44,888 nt of DNA from Pelagophyceae sp. CCMP2097 (lineage: Eukaryota; Sar; Pelagophyceae), in contig MU657167.1 of assembly GCA_026770575.1 (NCBI GenBank), forward strand, positions 457,807-502,694, read 5' to 3'. The position numbers and the translations under genes were made by a program. Positions 10,632-20,208 of this stretch are shown piece by piece; positions within the stretch are counted from its first letter, which is position 1, and every line of letters begins with the position of its first letter. The notes below the pieces were generated by a model. That model saw only the letters and a list, made by a program, of their open reading frames with translations, searched no databases and was not told the DNA's origin.

Positions 10632-11895
10632 ATGGCCGAGGACGAAATCAAGAAGGAGATCGCCGCCCTCGAGGCGCAGCTGAAGACGGTCGACGTGCAG
10701 CTGATGCAGAAGGCAGACGCGATCATGAATGCCAAGGCTGCAGGTGCGCAGGTGCACGCGTCCCCGGAAGCGGCCCTTCTTACAAGGCACCGCCCCTCGG
10801 TCCGGGGGATACACCAACGAATACTGGTGTCTAGTAGGGCCCGACGACGACGACGACGGCGGCGGCGACGGCGTGATGGGAGACGAGAACTACGACGAGC
10901 CAGACGGCGCGCCCACCGATGCGACGAAGCGGAGCGGTGCGTGGGGTTCGTCGACCGGGCGTGCCGTGCGCGATCCGCGGCCGCCGATGCAGGTGAGGGG
11001 AAGCGCAAGGCGGCCACGATGGGCGGCGGCGGAGCCAAGGCCGCGCCCGACGAGGGCGAGGAGCTCCAGTACGCGCGCGCCGAGGTGCGCGCGTGCCCGC
11101 GCAACGCGCTCTGCCGCCTCAACCTGGCGTCGGCCCTCGAGGACGCGCGGCAGTTCCGCGCGGCCTTCGCCGAGGCGCGCGCGGCGACGACGCTGACCAA
11201 GACGTATGGCCGCGCCTGGAAGGCGCGCGCGCGCCTCGAGCTCGCGCTCGACGAGGCGAGCATCGACCGCCAGGACGCCGACGAGATGTGGCGCGAGACG
11301 CCGCTCGACGACGACGACGACGACGCCGCCCCTGCCGCGCCCAGGGCAGCCAGCGCCGCCGAGGCCGCCCAGCTCGCGGCCGCGTGCAAAAGCGCCGGCA
11401 ACGGTCACTTTGTCGCCAAGCGCATGCCCGAGGCCGTCGAGGCCTGGACGGAGGCGGTGGACCACCTCAAGGCCTGGGGCCTCGCGGCGGACGCCAAGCT
11501 CTACTCGAACCGCGCCGCCGCGTACCTGCAGCTGGGCAAGAATGTCCTCGCGGCGACGGACGCGCGGGCGAGCGCCGACGCCGACGCGACGTGGTGGAAG
11601 GCGCACTGGTACCTCGGCCAGGCGCTCTCCGCGCAGCTCGCCCACTCGGCGAACCAGCGAGGCGCCTGCACGTCCAACGGTGCGTCCGACGCGGCGACCG
11701 CCTCGAGGCCGCGCCGCGGAATAAAGCCCACGTCTGTCAGGCGAGCGCGCCCAGGAAGCGTACCGCGCCATCAACACGTGCTCCGAGTGCGCGTCGCTCC
11801 CCGCCGACAAGACGGAAGAGGTCCTCGCGTACAAGGAGAAGATGCAGGCCAAGATATACGAGATGACCGACCAGGGAGCGTGCTCGGTCATGTGA
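10632..11895 (+). CDS. TPR-repeat protein (co-chaperone type)
   Basis: Exons 10632-10743, 10787-10992, 11040-11679 and 11741-11895 splice in phase to 370 residues (introns 43, 47 and 61 nt). The N-terminus is a 38-residue coiled coil (MAEDEIKKEIAALEAQLK). An acidic Asp/Gly linker follows (nt about 10840-10920), then a tetratricopeptide region with the pattern NRAAAYLQLGK and an earlier LNLASAL helix pair. A second acidic run (nt 11305-11330) lies between TPR blocks. The C-terminal exon carries CSECASL and a helix. STI1/HIP-like co-chaperones have this layout, but no DP repeats are visible, so the partner is unknown. Reading through the last donor gives a longer frame to 12062 that loses all similarity. 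Confidence 0.8.
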
Positions 11896-12155
11896 ACCGC
11901 TCTCCTCGAGAGATCATCGGGGAAGAAGCCTCGACCGGGCCTTCTTCGAATATATCATCCCATCTGCGCTACGACGCGCCGCCAGCAAACTTGGCCGACG
12001 CCGGCAGTAAACCCGAGTCCTCAACGGAGGCCCGACGTCGAGCAATCGCCGGCAGGACGTGACAAAAATGGTCGCTGAAACGAATCCGAATATATCGCTG
12101 AATCCTTAAATTTTTAAGAAGCTTCTCACAAACCCTCGTTGCGCTCGTTCCCACC

Positions 12156-12875
12156 ATGGCGTCGACGACCTTCCTCCTCGGCCTCCTCTTCGGCGCGGCG
12201 TCGTGCATGGAGCTGACCCCCGAGAACTACGACGACGCGACTCGCGGCAAGTCGGTGTTCATCAAGTTCTATGCGCCATGGTGTGGCCACTGCGCCACCA
12301 TGAAGCCGGCGTGGGACGCGCTGACGCTCGAGTTCGCGGAGCACCCGACGAAGATGCTCGCCGAGGTCGACTGCACGGACGAGGGCGGCGGCAAGGAGCT
12401 GTGCGCGCGGTACGAAGTCAAGTCGTTCCCGACGCTGATCTACGGCAACGCTGACGACCTCGTGAACTTTGGACGGCCGTACGGCGGCGCGCGCGATGAA
12501 GCCGTCCTGCGCACGTTCATCAACGAGAAGGTGGCGCCGTTTTGCTCTCCGACGCACCTCGAGGCGTGCGACGCCGCGATGAAGGCGAAGATTGCCAAGT
12601 ACAACAAGATGTCCAAGGAGGAGCTGCGAGCCGCCGTCCTGGAGAAGCAGGTCATCGTCGCCAAGGCCGAGGCCGAGTTCGAGGCCGAGTTTGAGATTCT
12701 CAAGCCGAAGAAGCAGATCCTGGACGACGAGCGCGACGCGAAGATCGACGCCATCAACAAGGGCGGCCTGTCGCTGATGAAGGAGGTCGCCGCCGCGCGA
12801 GGCATCACGATCGACGAGGCTGCTGAGAAGACCGACGCGCCTGTGAAGACCGCTGGCGTCAACGAAGAGCTCTAG
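12156..12875 (+). CDS. Protein disulfide isomerase, single thioredoxin domain
   Basis: Intronless gene of 239 residues that starts in a good Kozak context (CCACCATGG). A signal peptide (residues 1-17, TTFLLGLLFGAAS) is followed by one thioredoxin domain (about 18-125). That domain carries the active-site CGHC in FYAPWCGHCATMKPAW and the cis-Pro in SFPTLIYG. A charged helical C-terminal domain (about 130-225) resembles the D/ERp29-like tail of short PDIs. The last residues NEEL look like a variant KDEL-type ER retrieval signal. The likely role is disulfide formation or isomerisation in the ER lumen. Clean single-frame coding and full-length domain. Confidence 0.95.
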   Translation: MASTTFLLGLLFGAASCMELTPENYDDATRGKSVFIKFYAPWCGHCATMKPAWDALTLEFAEHPTKMLAEVDCTDEGGGKELCARYEVKSFPTLIYGNADDLVNFGRPYGGARDEAVLRTFINEKVAPFCSPTHLEACDAAMKAKIAKYNKMSKEELRAAVLEKQVIVAKAEAEFEAEFEILKPKKQILDDERDAKIDAINKGGLSLMKEVAAARGITIDEAAEKTDAPVKTAGVNEEL

Positions 12876-14170
12876 CTAGACCCATGGCACGCCTGCCACT
12901 GATTTCACCCGCTGCCCCACAAAATCTTTTCCGCGAGCCTTGATGATGTGTGCCCTGCTGTCAGAGGGGAGAGGCACGGGGAGAGTCGCTGTATCCTCAA
13001 AGACTAGTAACATAAAACAGACGTTGAGCTTTATCCCTGGGCTCGAGAACCCTGACCTCAAAGCCCCGGGCGGAGGGAGAGATCGGTCTTCCTTCTTTTG
13101 TGGTGTTCGACCACTAGAGAGTTCTCTCCTGCGCAGGGCCTTCCCGATCTTGCAGGGGGTATATTTAGGTTAAATTCAGGGTAAATCCAGGCAAGATATG
13201 GGTACAATTGTACGATAATTGTACGATTCAAAATTTTTCACACGTGAGTGAGGCGTGAGGGTTTGATTTAATTCCCGTCGCCTCGGAACTGGTTGCGGGT
13301 GCCCATGAACTAGCTTCTGCAGAGCCGTTTGTTCCCCCGGCTCCTGTGAGTAAAGACGACTCAAAAGAGGTTTATCACCCGCAGCTCCAGACACGGCTGT
13401 ACCAACTAAGGAAAATCGACATCCAGCAAATCCCAGATTTGAATTTATAGCGATCTATGTTGGCCTTCTGCCTCTTCGTGTGCGCGCTGACGGGGTCGGT
13501 TCAGGGAGCAATGACGAAGGCGCCGTGCGCGCACCGCGTCTCGCCTCCGTGCCGTTGAAAATATCGGTCCGAGACGTCCTACATGTCTCTGGAGACCAGC
13601 GGCCTTATTTTCAAATCTGTGGGCGACGGGGAGGGTTGAAATGGTCGAATGCCCAGTCTTCTCGGGCGCTGGGAGGTGGTCATGGACCTCCTCGAGCCGC
13701 GTGATACTTAGAAGACTGGCCATTTGGACATTTTATCAAGAGACTCATCATTCCCGTGAGGGTGCTTCGTTTAAAAAGCCAATAAGTGCCTCTAGAAGAG
13801 GCAAGAAGATGGGCATGTGCGTTGCCAACGCCATGTCACCGACTTCCAGAGCAGGTGCGAGCGCAATCATCCAAAAACGCGTCCTAGAGGACGCCCCATC
13901 GTCTGTCATCAAATCGTCACATTATCTCAATAAGTAGGAATTCCTACCCGAAAAAGATTTTATTAATTACTCAAAGGCTCAATAAAGCCTGTATTTTCGG
14001 CTTATTTTGATCTGCTGATTACCGCTTGAAACACCCGTGCATAGCTTCCCGAGGAGGATAACCAACCGCAAGTTCAGAGTGTGTCTGTTTCCGATGGCCC
14101 GAAGCGACGACACTTTCATTACTGGGCGGGTTTAAATCCGACCTTTCTCAGAAAGCACGATTTCTGCGCA
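12876..14170. other. Repeat-rich spacer, left part
   Basis: AT-richer than the neighbouring genes. A 33-codon ORF at 13457-13558 (+) starts MLAFCLFVCALTGSVQG, which looks like a signal peptide, then stops; it may be a first exon or a dead secreted-protein start. The palindrome GTACAATTGTAC lies at 13202-13213, and related CGTACAATTGTAG motifs recur near 14867 and 14882. A lone CTCAATAAAG motif of the foldback family is at 13978. No complete gene was found. Confidence 0.4.
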
Positions 14171-14234
14171 AAATATCTCAGTAAGGCATCTTTAGGTCTG
14201 AGTCAAATCTGACAAATTTCTTATTGAGATATTT
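14171..14234. repeat. Foldback element (copy 2)
   Basis: Inverted 15-bp arms AAATATCTCAGTAAG (14171-14185) and CTTATTGAGATATTT (14220-14234) match at 14 of 15 positions around a 34-base centre. The arms are the same as those of the elements at 165-279 and 34733-34791, which supports a small mobile family. Confidence 0.6.
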
Positions 14235-14339
14235 GCAAAAGTGGCCTCGACCAGTAAATTGAAGGTGGGAGGGTGCTACACAGCCGGGGGAGCTAGAGGA
14301 GACGGGACCGAGCTGCCCAGCCAGTGAACACCGAGGCAA

Positions 14340-14548
14340 TCGTGCTTTCTCTCGAGCACGTTAGCTGGAGAACCTATCAAATTCGTGCTAAGTTGGTTGA
14401 TCTGACTAGGCCAGGAGAAGGTCCTCCGGGACTGGACATCCTGTGATTTTTATTACATTACATTACATTACATCTGACTAGGCCAGGAGAAGGTCCTCCG
14501 GGACTGGACATCCTGTGATTTTTATTACATTTAATATATTACATTGCT
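14340..14548 (+). mobile_element. LINE 3' end, duplicated tail
   Basis: The stretch from CGTGCTAAGTTGGTTGA (near 14384) through CTGTGATTTTTATTACATT closely matches the 3' end of the LINE fragment at 24396-24480. The last about 57 bases are present twice (14401-14458 and 14473-14530, period 72), separated by an ATTAC microsatellite. Only the non-coding 3' tail survives. Tandem tails on simple repeats are typical of target-primed reverse transcription. Confidence 0.7.
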
Positions 14549-16008
14549 TGCTTAAGATCCACCCTACATTACAATTGTAGAGCCCCCAGAGTGTTTTTTG
14601 AAAAAAGGAGGATGGAATCAAGTTGCCACGGGGCAGCGTTCTGCCAACCCGCCAAGACGGTCTTCGCTCCTGGACGACTTGCGAACAACACGCTGCGACA
14701 ACGCGCGGCCGCCGGCCCATTGGCTTTTAAAAAAATTCGAGGGGGGGCCCACCCCGCCGGGGTCCGTGTATTATGAACTTAAAAGAAGTTCACTTTCCGG
14801 GAAAATTTCTGGAGATAGAACGAAGACTTAGTTTGAAATTTCAAGTTGCTACCAAATCTTACCGTACAATTGTAGCGTCCTCGTACAATTGTAGCCAGTG
14901 CCGAAATCAAAAGGCCTAGGGAAATTTCCAAAATCAATTAACTAATTAATTATTAAATATTCTGGACCACGGATGCGCACGCTGGTATGGAAATACTCGC
15001 CAATCTACATAATATTGAAGCCGATTTACCTCGAAATACCACACAAAATACCAAATTATATCCCAAAATATGTCCATGTAATTTCCGGATGATATCAGCG
15101 TCGTACACGTGAATATTCTTCCCCCCACAAAATCGTCCAACGTGTCGTCTCTCGCGCTGTGGTCGAGGGCCAGTGCACTTGGTTGTGCGCATCACCTTCA
15201 GCGAGACGTTTCGTTCCCTCGCTTTGCACTTCCGAGTGTAAAAGCGAGTGCGCTCGTTGCGTGAACTCAAAGGTGCAATCGTCTACCGCTTGNNNNNNNN
15301 NNNNNNNNNNNNNNNNNNNNNNNNNNNNNNNNNNNNNNNNNNNNNNNNNNNNNNNNNNNNNNNNNNNNNNNNNNNNNNNNNNNNNNNNNNNNNNNNNNNN
15401 NNNNNNNNNNNNNNNNNNNNNNNNNNNNNNNNNNNNNNNNNNNNNNNNNNNNNNNNNNNNNNNNNNNNNNNNNNNNNNNNNNNNNNNNNNNNNNNNNNNN
15501 NNNNNNNNNNNNNNNNNNNNNNNNNNNNNNNNNNNNNNNNNNNNNNNNNNNNNNNNNNNNNNNNNNNNNNNNNNNNNNNNNNNNNNNNNNNNNNNNNNNN
15601 NNNNNNNNNNNNNNNNNNNNNNNNNNNNNNNNNNNNNNNNNNNNNNNNNNNNNNNNNNNNNNNNNNNNNNNNNNNNNNNNNNNNNNNNNNNNNNNNNNNN
15701 NNNNNNNNNNNNNNNNNNNNNNNNNNNNNNNNNNNNNNNNNNNNNNNNNNNNNNNNNNNNNNNNNNNNNNNNNNNNNNNNNNNNNNNNNNNNNNNNNNNN
15801 NNNNNNNNNNNNNNNNNNNNNNNNNNNNNNNNNNNNNNNNNNNNNNNNNNNNNNNNNNNNNNCGCGCGCATCGCGTTGAAATTTCCCCCCGAGAGTATTC
15901 GTAAAGAGATGGAAAAGCTGCGCAGAGCACGGAGACGGCTCTCGATCAGACGATACGTGCCCGGCAATGAGATTTGATTCAGTCTTTTATTTATAGTTCC
16001 GTTTGGAC
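14549..16008. other. Spacer with assembly gap
   Basis: AT-rich DNA without a credible gene. Bases 15293-15862 are N (570 bases), so any feature there is invisible. A fragment of the dispersed repeat's end sits at 15106-15125, just left of the gap. The flanks of the gap (15140-15292 and 15863-15975) have short open frames, but these run through N and cannot be interpreted. Confidence 0.6.
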
Positions 16009-16168
16009 CGCGCCCTCGTCGGACACGCTCCCTCCGCCAGGTATACTCGGCGTCTCTTTTCTACGGAAACATAAGGAGGACTCCTTATCACTGCTCGTCG
16101 ACGCCTTGCTCTGCCCCGCCCTGCTCCGCTCGTCCACGACAAGCGTCGATACGTGAATATCCTTCCCC
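16009..16168 (+). repeat. Dispersed repeat, copy B
   Basis: Second copy of the element at 1158-1318, same orientation and collinear over about 150 bases, with roughly one change per ten bases. It lies just right of the assembly gap. Its end GTCGATACGTGAATATCCTT is followed by a C-rich run, as in copy A and the fragment at 15106. Confidence 0.75.
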
Positions 16169-16368
16169 CCACCACCCCCGCTCCAATAGAAAATCCTTAC
16201 CACTAATACCCTGGTTACAATAGGAATTCCTAGGATTCCTAATCCCTCCTGGACATAAAAATTTGAATTTTGATTTCGGCACTGATTGCCAGTGTAGTTA
16301 AGTGTAGCGCGCGCTCCCGGCTCCGGCTCGGCTCATCGTTAACGCAGCCCCTTGTAAAAGAGGTGACG

Positions 16369-18642
16369 ATGGCCAGCCCCGGCGCCCGGCGGCTCACCCG
16401 ACAGCGGAGCTCCCGGCGGGTGATCGACTTTGACCTCCGCGACAAGTTCCGCGAGGGCCAGGCGGTGTCTTCGCTGGACCTCGCCGCGCAGCCCGTGGGC
16501 GCGGGCATCGTCGCCGAGGCCCTGCTCGAGGACGATGCGGCGGCGGAGACGTTTGAGCCGCTGGGGCGCGGCAAGTCGTCGCTGTCGATGTTCAGCAGCT
16601 CGTCGCTCGCGGCGTCGAGGCTGCAGGGCGGCGCGCCCGGCGCGCCGGCCGCGAGCGGCAACGGCTTCTTCGGCCTCGAAGAACCTGGGGTCCTCGGCGA
16701 CGTCGTGACGCTCGAGGAGGACACGTTTGTCGACGACGGCCCGCGGCCCGGGTCGGCGGAGCGTGCGGTTCGGCGGCTGGCCGTCGACGCGCTGGTGCGG
16801 CCCATGGCGTCGTGGGTCTTGACGCTGAACAAATTCGCGGTGATGCGGCGCGAGGCGGAGCCGCTGGAATGCGCGGGCGACGCGCGGGGGGCGCCGCGCT
16901 GCGAGGCGCACGTGGCGGCGGTGCAGCAGCGCGTGAACCTTGATCTCTACTCGTTCGAGGAGCAGGCACAGCGATGGGCCTGCGCGCAGCACCCGGCGTT
17001 CCGGGCGCTGGCCCGCGACCTTTGGCGCCTCGCCGCCGGCGACGCCGCCGGCGCGGAGCTCGGCCAAGACGCTTACGTCGACGTTGTCGTGCGGGTCCGC
17101 GCCGTCTGCTGCCCGCCGTCGGACGCCTCTGCCGCCGCGGCGTCGGCGGAGCGCGACTGGCGCAGCGACTCTGGCGACCGCGGCGCCGTGGCGTACGCTG
17201 ACTTTTTCCGCGGCGTCTTCCAGTGCGTCGACGTCTGGACGGAGACGACGGACGCCGCAGAGTACGTCGCGCTGCTGGGGCGCCTATTGCGCGGCGTGAC
17301 GACGCGGCGGCGGCCGCGCGACGAGCTCAGCTTTCGCAAGCAAGGCGACGTCGCGTTTGACGCATTCTTCGCCGTCGACGCCGCCTTCACCGCGGCGCCG
17401 GCGCGCGCGCCGTCGTCGCTGCTGCGGACGCACGCGACGACGCAGCTGCAGCGCCTCGCGCGCGGCGGCCTCGCGCGCGACGACCTCGCGCGCGACGCGG
17501 CCGCGCGGAAGAAAAAGGCGGCCACACCCGCGCCGGTATGTAAGGACGCCCTCTTCGACATCTTCGACACCTTCGAATTCAAGACGGACGACGTCACGAC
17601 GAAGCGACGGCGGTCGCGCGCGAGCCGCAGCGACCTCCGGTCGTCGCCGCCGCGGCCCGCGTCGCCGGCGCTCAAGCCGGTGCCGCCCGCGGCCAAGGCG
17701 CCGTGCGCGCCACGCCCGCGCGGCGGCAGCGGCGACGTCGCCAAGCCTAGCGGCGTTTCGGAGCCGGCCGCGGCCAAGCCGGCGGCCGCGGAGCGGCGCG
17801 ACATGCTGCTCACGCCCGCGGAGACCAACGCGATGATGGCGCGCGTCTACCAGGCCCTGCTGCAGGCGACGCAGGCCGCCGCGCGCAATCGCGGCGCGGG
17901 CGCGGCGACCGAGAGGAGCCTTCGCTTCGACCACTTCGTCGCGCGCTTCTTCCAAATGTCGCACGGTACCGTGGGTGTCGCGCGGAGGCACCTCCGCGCC
18001 TTTGTTCGCTCCGTCGAGGCCATGGCCGGCGGCGGCGCGCCCGCGGCGGCGAGGCGGCCGCGCCACGCGCGCGCGCGGCTCTTCGCCGAGATGGCGGGCC
18101 TCGAGGGCGGCCCGTACAACGCGCGCCTCTTGCCGCACTACCTGCTGCCCGTGCTGCGGCAGCTGTACCCGGCGGTCCTCGCCGTCGCGGACAGCCTCAC
18201 CGCGGCGCCCGGCTCTGCCCGCGCCCGGCTCTGCCCGCGCGGCGCCGACGGCGCCGAGGGGCTGCCCTTTGCGGATGTCGTCGCGGCGCTCGCGGCGGCG
18301 CTGCCCGCCGGCCTGCGCGCCGCCGGCGATCTCGTCGAGCGCACCGTCGAGGCGTCGCGCGTCGGCGAGCGCCACGCGGACGTCGACGCGGCACTGTGGC
18401 TCGCGCTCGCAATCTTCAAGCGCGTCGACGCGCTTCGCGCGATGCGACGGCGGCGCTGCGCGCTCTTAGCGCAGCGGCACTGCCGCGCCGCGCTCGCGCG
18501 ATGGCGCGCGGCCGACGCCGACGCCAAAAACTCCCCATCCACGCCGCAGCGCCGATTCGCCGAGGCCAAGAGGATCGACGCGAGCCTCAACCGGCTGGAC
18601 GCTCCCGCGGACGCGCAGGAACACAATTGCAAGGGCACATAA
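16369..18642 (+). CDS. Large protein of unknown function
   Basis: Single open frame with the organism's typical codon use. I place the start at the ATG at 16369 (MASPGARRLTRQRSS), giving 757 residues; the open frame extends upstream to 16270. No family is recognised. The N-terminus is basic, then Ser/Ala-rich. A folded region (residues about 150-330) has two similar helix blocks (AYADFFRGVFQCVDVW) that weakly suggest a degenerate EF-hand or calmodulin-like fold. An IQ-like segment (TTQLQRLARGGLAR) lies near residue 360 and another basic helix (CRAALARWRA) near the end. A disordered Pro/Ala/Lys stretch separates the two halves. It might be a cytoskeletal or calmodulin-binding protein, which is a guess. 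Confidence 0.7.
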   Translation: MASPGARRLTRQRSSRRVIDFDLRDKFREGQAVSSLDLAAQPVGAGIVAEALLEDDAAAETFEPLGRGKSSLSMFSSSSLAASRLQGGAPGAPAASGNGFFGLEEPGVLGDVVTLEEDTFVDDGPRPGSAERAVRRLAVDALVRPMASWVLTLNKFAVMRREAEPLECAGDARGAPRCEAHVAAVQQRVNLDLYSFEEQAQRWACAQHPAFRALARDLWRLAAGDAAGAELGQDAYVDVVVRVRAVCCPPSDASAAAASAERDWRSDSGDRGAVAYADFFRGVFQCVDVWTETTDAAEYVALLGRLLRGVTTRRRPRDELSFRKQGDVAFDAFFAVDAAFTAAPARAPSSLLRTHATTQLQRLARGGLARDDLARDAAARKKKAATPAPVCKDALFDIFDTFEFKTDDVTTKRRRSRASRSDLRSSPPRPASPALKPVPPAAKAPCAPRPRGGSGDVAKPSGVSEPAAAKPAAAERRDMLLTPAETNAMMARVYQALLQATQAAARNRGAGAATERSLRFDHFVARFFQMSHGTVGVARRHLRAFVRSVEAMAGGGAPAAARRPRHARARLFAEMAGLEGGPYNARLLPHYLLPVLRQLYPAVLAVADSLTAAPGSARARLCPRGADGAEGLPFADVVAALAAALPAGLRAAGDLVERTVEASRVGERHADVDAALWLALAIFKRVDALRAMRRRRCALLAQRHCRAALARWRAADADAKNSPSTPQRRFAEAKRIDASLNRLDAPADAQEHNCKGT

Positions 18643-18792
18643 CTATACCCCAAACATACGACCCTATACATGGGGGCCGCCGGCGCTAGCCATCCCACAA
18701 CGATTGCGCTGGCCATCCCACACAGCACTGCGCCATCTCAGTCTCGAGACGCGGCGTACCACGCGCGACACACATGAGGTGCCAGTTTAGGA

Positions 18793-19780
18793 TCACGGTT
18801 TCGGGTCCTTGGCGAAGAGCGAGGCGATCTTCTCGCGCGCGTACTGGATGGCGAGCATGGCCGCGGCTCTGGCGGGGTTGCCTTCGAGTTCATTGAAGAC
18901 TTCGATGTTGAGACGAAAAACGACGTTGGCCTCTTCCACTACCTCCTCCTTCATCTCCGCCGTCAGGTCGAGGGCGTTGAGGGCGGTGTACCACTCGTCG
19001 ATGAAGCCGCGCGTGTCGCCGATGCCCGTAAAAGTGTAAAACGCGAGGCCGCCGTCGTCGCCGCGCTCGAGCTTGAGGCTCCGCGTGGCCATGCCCATCA
19101 TCATCTGACCGCCGAAGAGGTCGCCGAGGTAGCGCGAGTAGACGTGGCCCAGTAAAAGCTCGGGCTTGTCCGACGCGGCCACCTCGTTGATGCGGTCCAC
19201 GTACTTCCGCGTCGCGGCCGACGGCCGTGGCAGCTTATTCCGCCAGTCTTCGCCGTAGAAAAAGGCCATGTCGCGCTCGAGCGGCGCCATGCGGCGCAGC
19301 GGCGCAAAGTCCATGGCGCGCACGGCCGCGCACGGCGTGGCGTCGATGGCGGCCTCCATGGCCTCGTACACATAGTAGAACGACGTCGTCAGCCGCGAGA
19401 ACGAATCCTTCTCCGCGAGGCCGCGGAAGAAGCCCGTCACGAACTGCGTGTTCTCCGCCACCGAGTGCACCTATATCGGGCTTCGGGTCGCGCGATCGCG
19501 AGCGGCGTCACGGGTACGCTGGCTCTCCGGAAAGGGCCTTTCTGCGCGTGTCGACCCAACCGACCCACGACCCGCGGGCCAGCCGGCCTGCCGACTCTTG
19601 ACTCGCCTTGCGCGTGCCGTCGTCCAGCTGCAGCGCCAGGCCCAGCATCCGCGGGGAGACCACCACTTCGGCGTCGTCCACCGGCGCCGCACGCCGCGCC
19701 GCGGCGGCGGCGCGCTGGCTCTTGCCGGGAGCTAAGCCGGCGACGCACGCCGCGCCGAGGATCAGCAGTTGGGGTCGCAT
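18793..19780 (-). CDS. HMOX1: Plastid heme oxygenase
   Basis: Cleaves heme to biliverdin, CO and iron, the first step of bilin/phytochromobilin synthesis. Exons (minus) are 19780-19607 and 19470-18793, giving 283 residues. The intron uses a GC donor (AAG|GCGAGT) and TAG acceptor, phase 0. The join restores GTRKVHSVAEN, whose His is the proximal heme ligand of the family. The distal helix appears as GDLFGGQMMMG. The N-terminus is a signal peptide (LLILGAACVAG) followed by LAPGK and an Arg/Ala-rich stretch, as in heterokont bipartite plastid presequences with Leu at +1. Length and motif order fit HO-1/PbsA-type enzymes. Without the GC-AG intron the catalytic His motif cannot be assembled, which supports it. 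Confidence 0.93.
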
Positions 19781-20208
19781 CGTCGACGAAGGGACGTACG
19801 TGCACGGTGACTCAGTAAAGCGGAGCAGAACTCGGTCAATTGTTTTGGAACTTTTTGCGGACTTTTTGCCCTGCACGCGCCGTCGGCCGTCGTATCTTTG
19901 ATGTAGGGACCCTCCCTATCTTTGAAGGAAGCCGTCGGCACTGCGGGTCCGGGCGACGACGTTGACACAAGGCTCTCAGTCCCCGCATCTCCACGGCCTT
20001 GCCAGCGCCGTCGCTGCGCGGCGCATGGCCCTCTGGGCCGAGGCTCTGGTGGCTTGTCGTCTTGGGCTCGCCTCGTCTTCTTTGGGCTCGAGCGCGCTGG
20101 TGCAGGGCGGGGCATCGTGTCACATCATATCATTAGTGAGGCTACCGCCACGGAACCTCGCACACGGTTCCTTGGAGAGGGTCGGTCAAGCACCGGCGCG
20201 AACGGTGT

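Noticed and set aside
11680..12062. TPR gene read through to 12062
   Set aside because: Splicing at 11680/11741 restores a helical, host-like C-terminus in another frame.
17284..18375. 363-residue minus-strand frame inside the 16369-18642 gene
   Set aside because: Arg-rich shadow; third-position GC and the uninterrupted 2.3-kb plus frame favour the plus strand.
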